A DNA stretch of 24,610 bases from JBAXLO01 sp037134755. GTDB lineage: Bacteria > Bacteroidota > Bacteroidia > Bacteroidales > JACABE01. Location of the stretch: the NCBI GenBank assembly GCA_037134755.1, contig JBAXLO010000051.1, positions 1-24,610 on the forward strand, read 5' to 3'. The position numbers and the translations under genes were made by a program. Below, in pieces: positions 24,386 to 24,610 of the stretch; positions within the stretch are counted from its first letter, which is position 1; each line of letters opens with the position of its first letter. A model generated the notes under the pieces. It saw only the letters and a program-made list of their open reading frames with translations, had not been told where the DNA came from and made no database searches.

Positions 24386-24610
24386 TTATTTTGCTTGCAG
24401 TTTTTTATTCGCTAATAAAAAATCATCCAGCGTTTTATTGAAAATTTCTGGTTGATCCATTAACGATAAATGTCCAGCATTTTGAATTATATGAAGCTTT
24501 GCATTTGGGATAATTTTAGCTGCTGCTTCACCATATTCAACAGGAAATAATTTATCATCTTTCCCCCAAATGATCAATGTTTCATTTTCTATTTGCTTTA
24601 ATAATTCTTC
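24386..24610 (-). CDS. Alpha/beta hydrolase, C-terminal part (runs off the right edge)
   Basis: The last 74 codons of an alpha/beta-hydrolase-fold protein. The frame is open to the window edge (EELLKQIENETLIIWGKDDK), so the gene starts outside. The typical end of the fold is present: the catalytic acid in WGKDDKLFP and the catalytic His in IIQNAGHLSLMDQPEIFN. The nucleophile-elbow Ser region lies outside the window. The TTG at 24577 is not the real start. The substrate cannot be told. Confidence 0.9.
   Translation of the reverse strand, partial: EELLKQIENETLIIWGKDDKLFPVEYGEAAAKIIPNAKLHIIQNAGHLSLMDQPEIFNKTLDDFLLANKKLQAK

Noticed and set aside
1..24610. CRISPR array, prophage or toxin-antitoxin module
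   Set aside because: No regularly spaced repeats, phage structural genes or recognisable toxin-antitoxin pairs were seen.

Overview
The window looks like a chromosomal accessory region of a Bacteroidota bacterium, probably Chitinophagia or Sphingobacteriia. The DNA is AT-rich. A promoter of the Bacteroidota type (TTTG, 21 bases, TAnnTTTG) is visible. The proteins are typical of that phylum: a LytS/LytTR two-component pair, a SusC/OMP_b-brl-like outer-membrane receptor, an LpxR-like protein, DUF2268 and DUF4386. Every recognisable protein gene lies on the minus strand. The only plus-strand gene is a tRNA-like RNA near the left edge. Family names come from recognising motifs by eye; no database search was run.

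Layout. 1-194: 5' part of an Lrp/AsnC regulator, with a direct repeat in its upstream region. 279-563: promoter, tRNA-like RNA with an unusually large variable region, and intrinsic terminator, all on the plus strand. 586-2128: a medium-chain reductase gene and a frameshifted coaBC tail, bracketed by an imperfect 18-base direct repeat. 2434-4279: a small membrane protein, an Asp/Glu racemase-family protein and a VOC protein. 4483-6223: a LytTR response regulator and its histidine kinase. 6452-9497: DinB, PhzF and DUF1572/DinB genes, a decayed DUF2268 gene, and a uridine-kinase-like gene frameshifted at a run of nine A. 9630-11861: a quinone-oxidoreductase-like protein and a lipoprotein serine hydrolase.

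12062-20373: an outer-membrane receptor; a gene-poor stretch with an 18-bp perfect palindrome and a chimeric remnant (peroxiredoxin-like start joined to a second copy of the aldehyde dehydrogenase 3' end); an LpxR-like protein; a GapN-like aldehyde dehydrogenase with altered active-site motif; an alginate-export-family porin; and a short SDR-like protein. 20525-24120: an AraC regulator followed by a probable operon (small membrane protein, DUF4386, thioredoxin-reductase-like flavoprotein, TehB-like methyltransferase) that ends in a clear terminator. 24386-24610: the 3' part of an alpha/beta hydrolase.

Taken together, the region is a patchwork of small stress, detoxification and envelope genes in one orientation, with at least four decayed gene fragments and signs of local duplication. 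The most unusual element is the tRNA-like RNA at 342-513, which has its own promoter and terminator.
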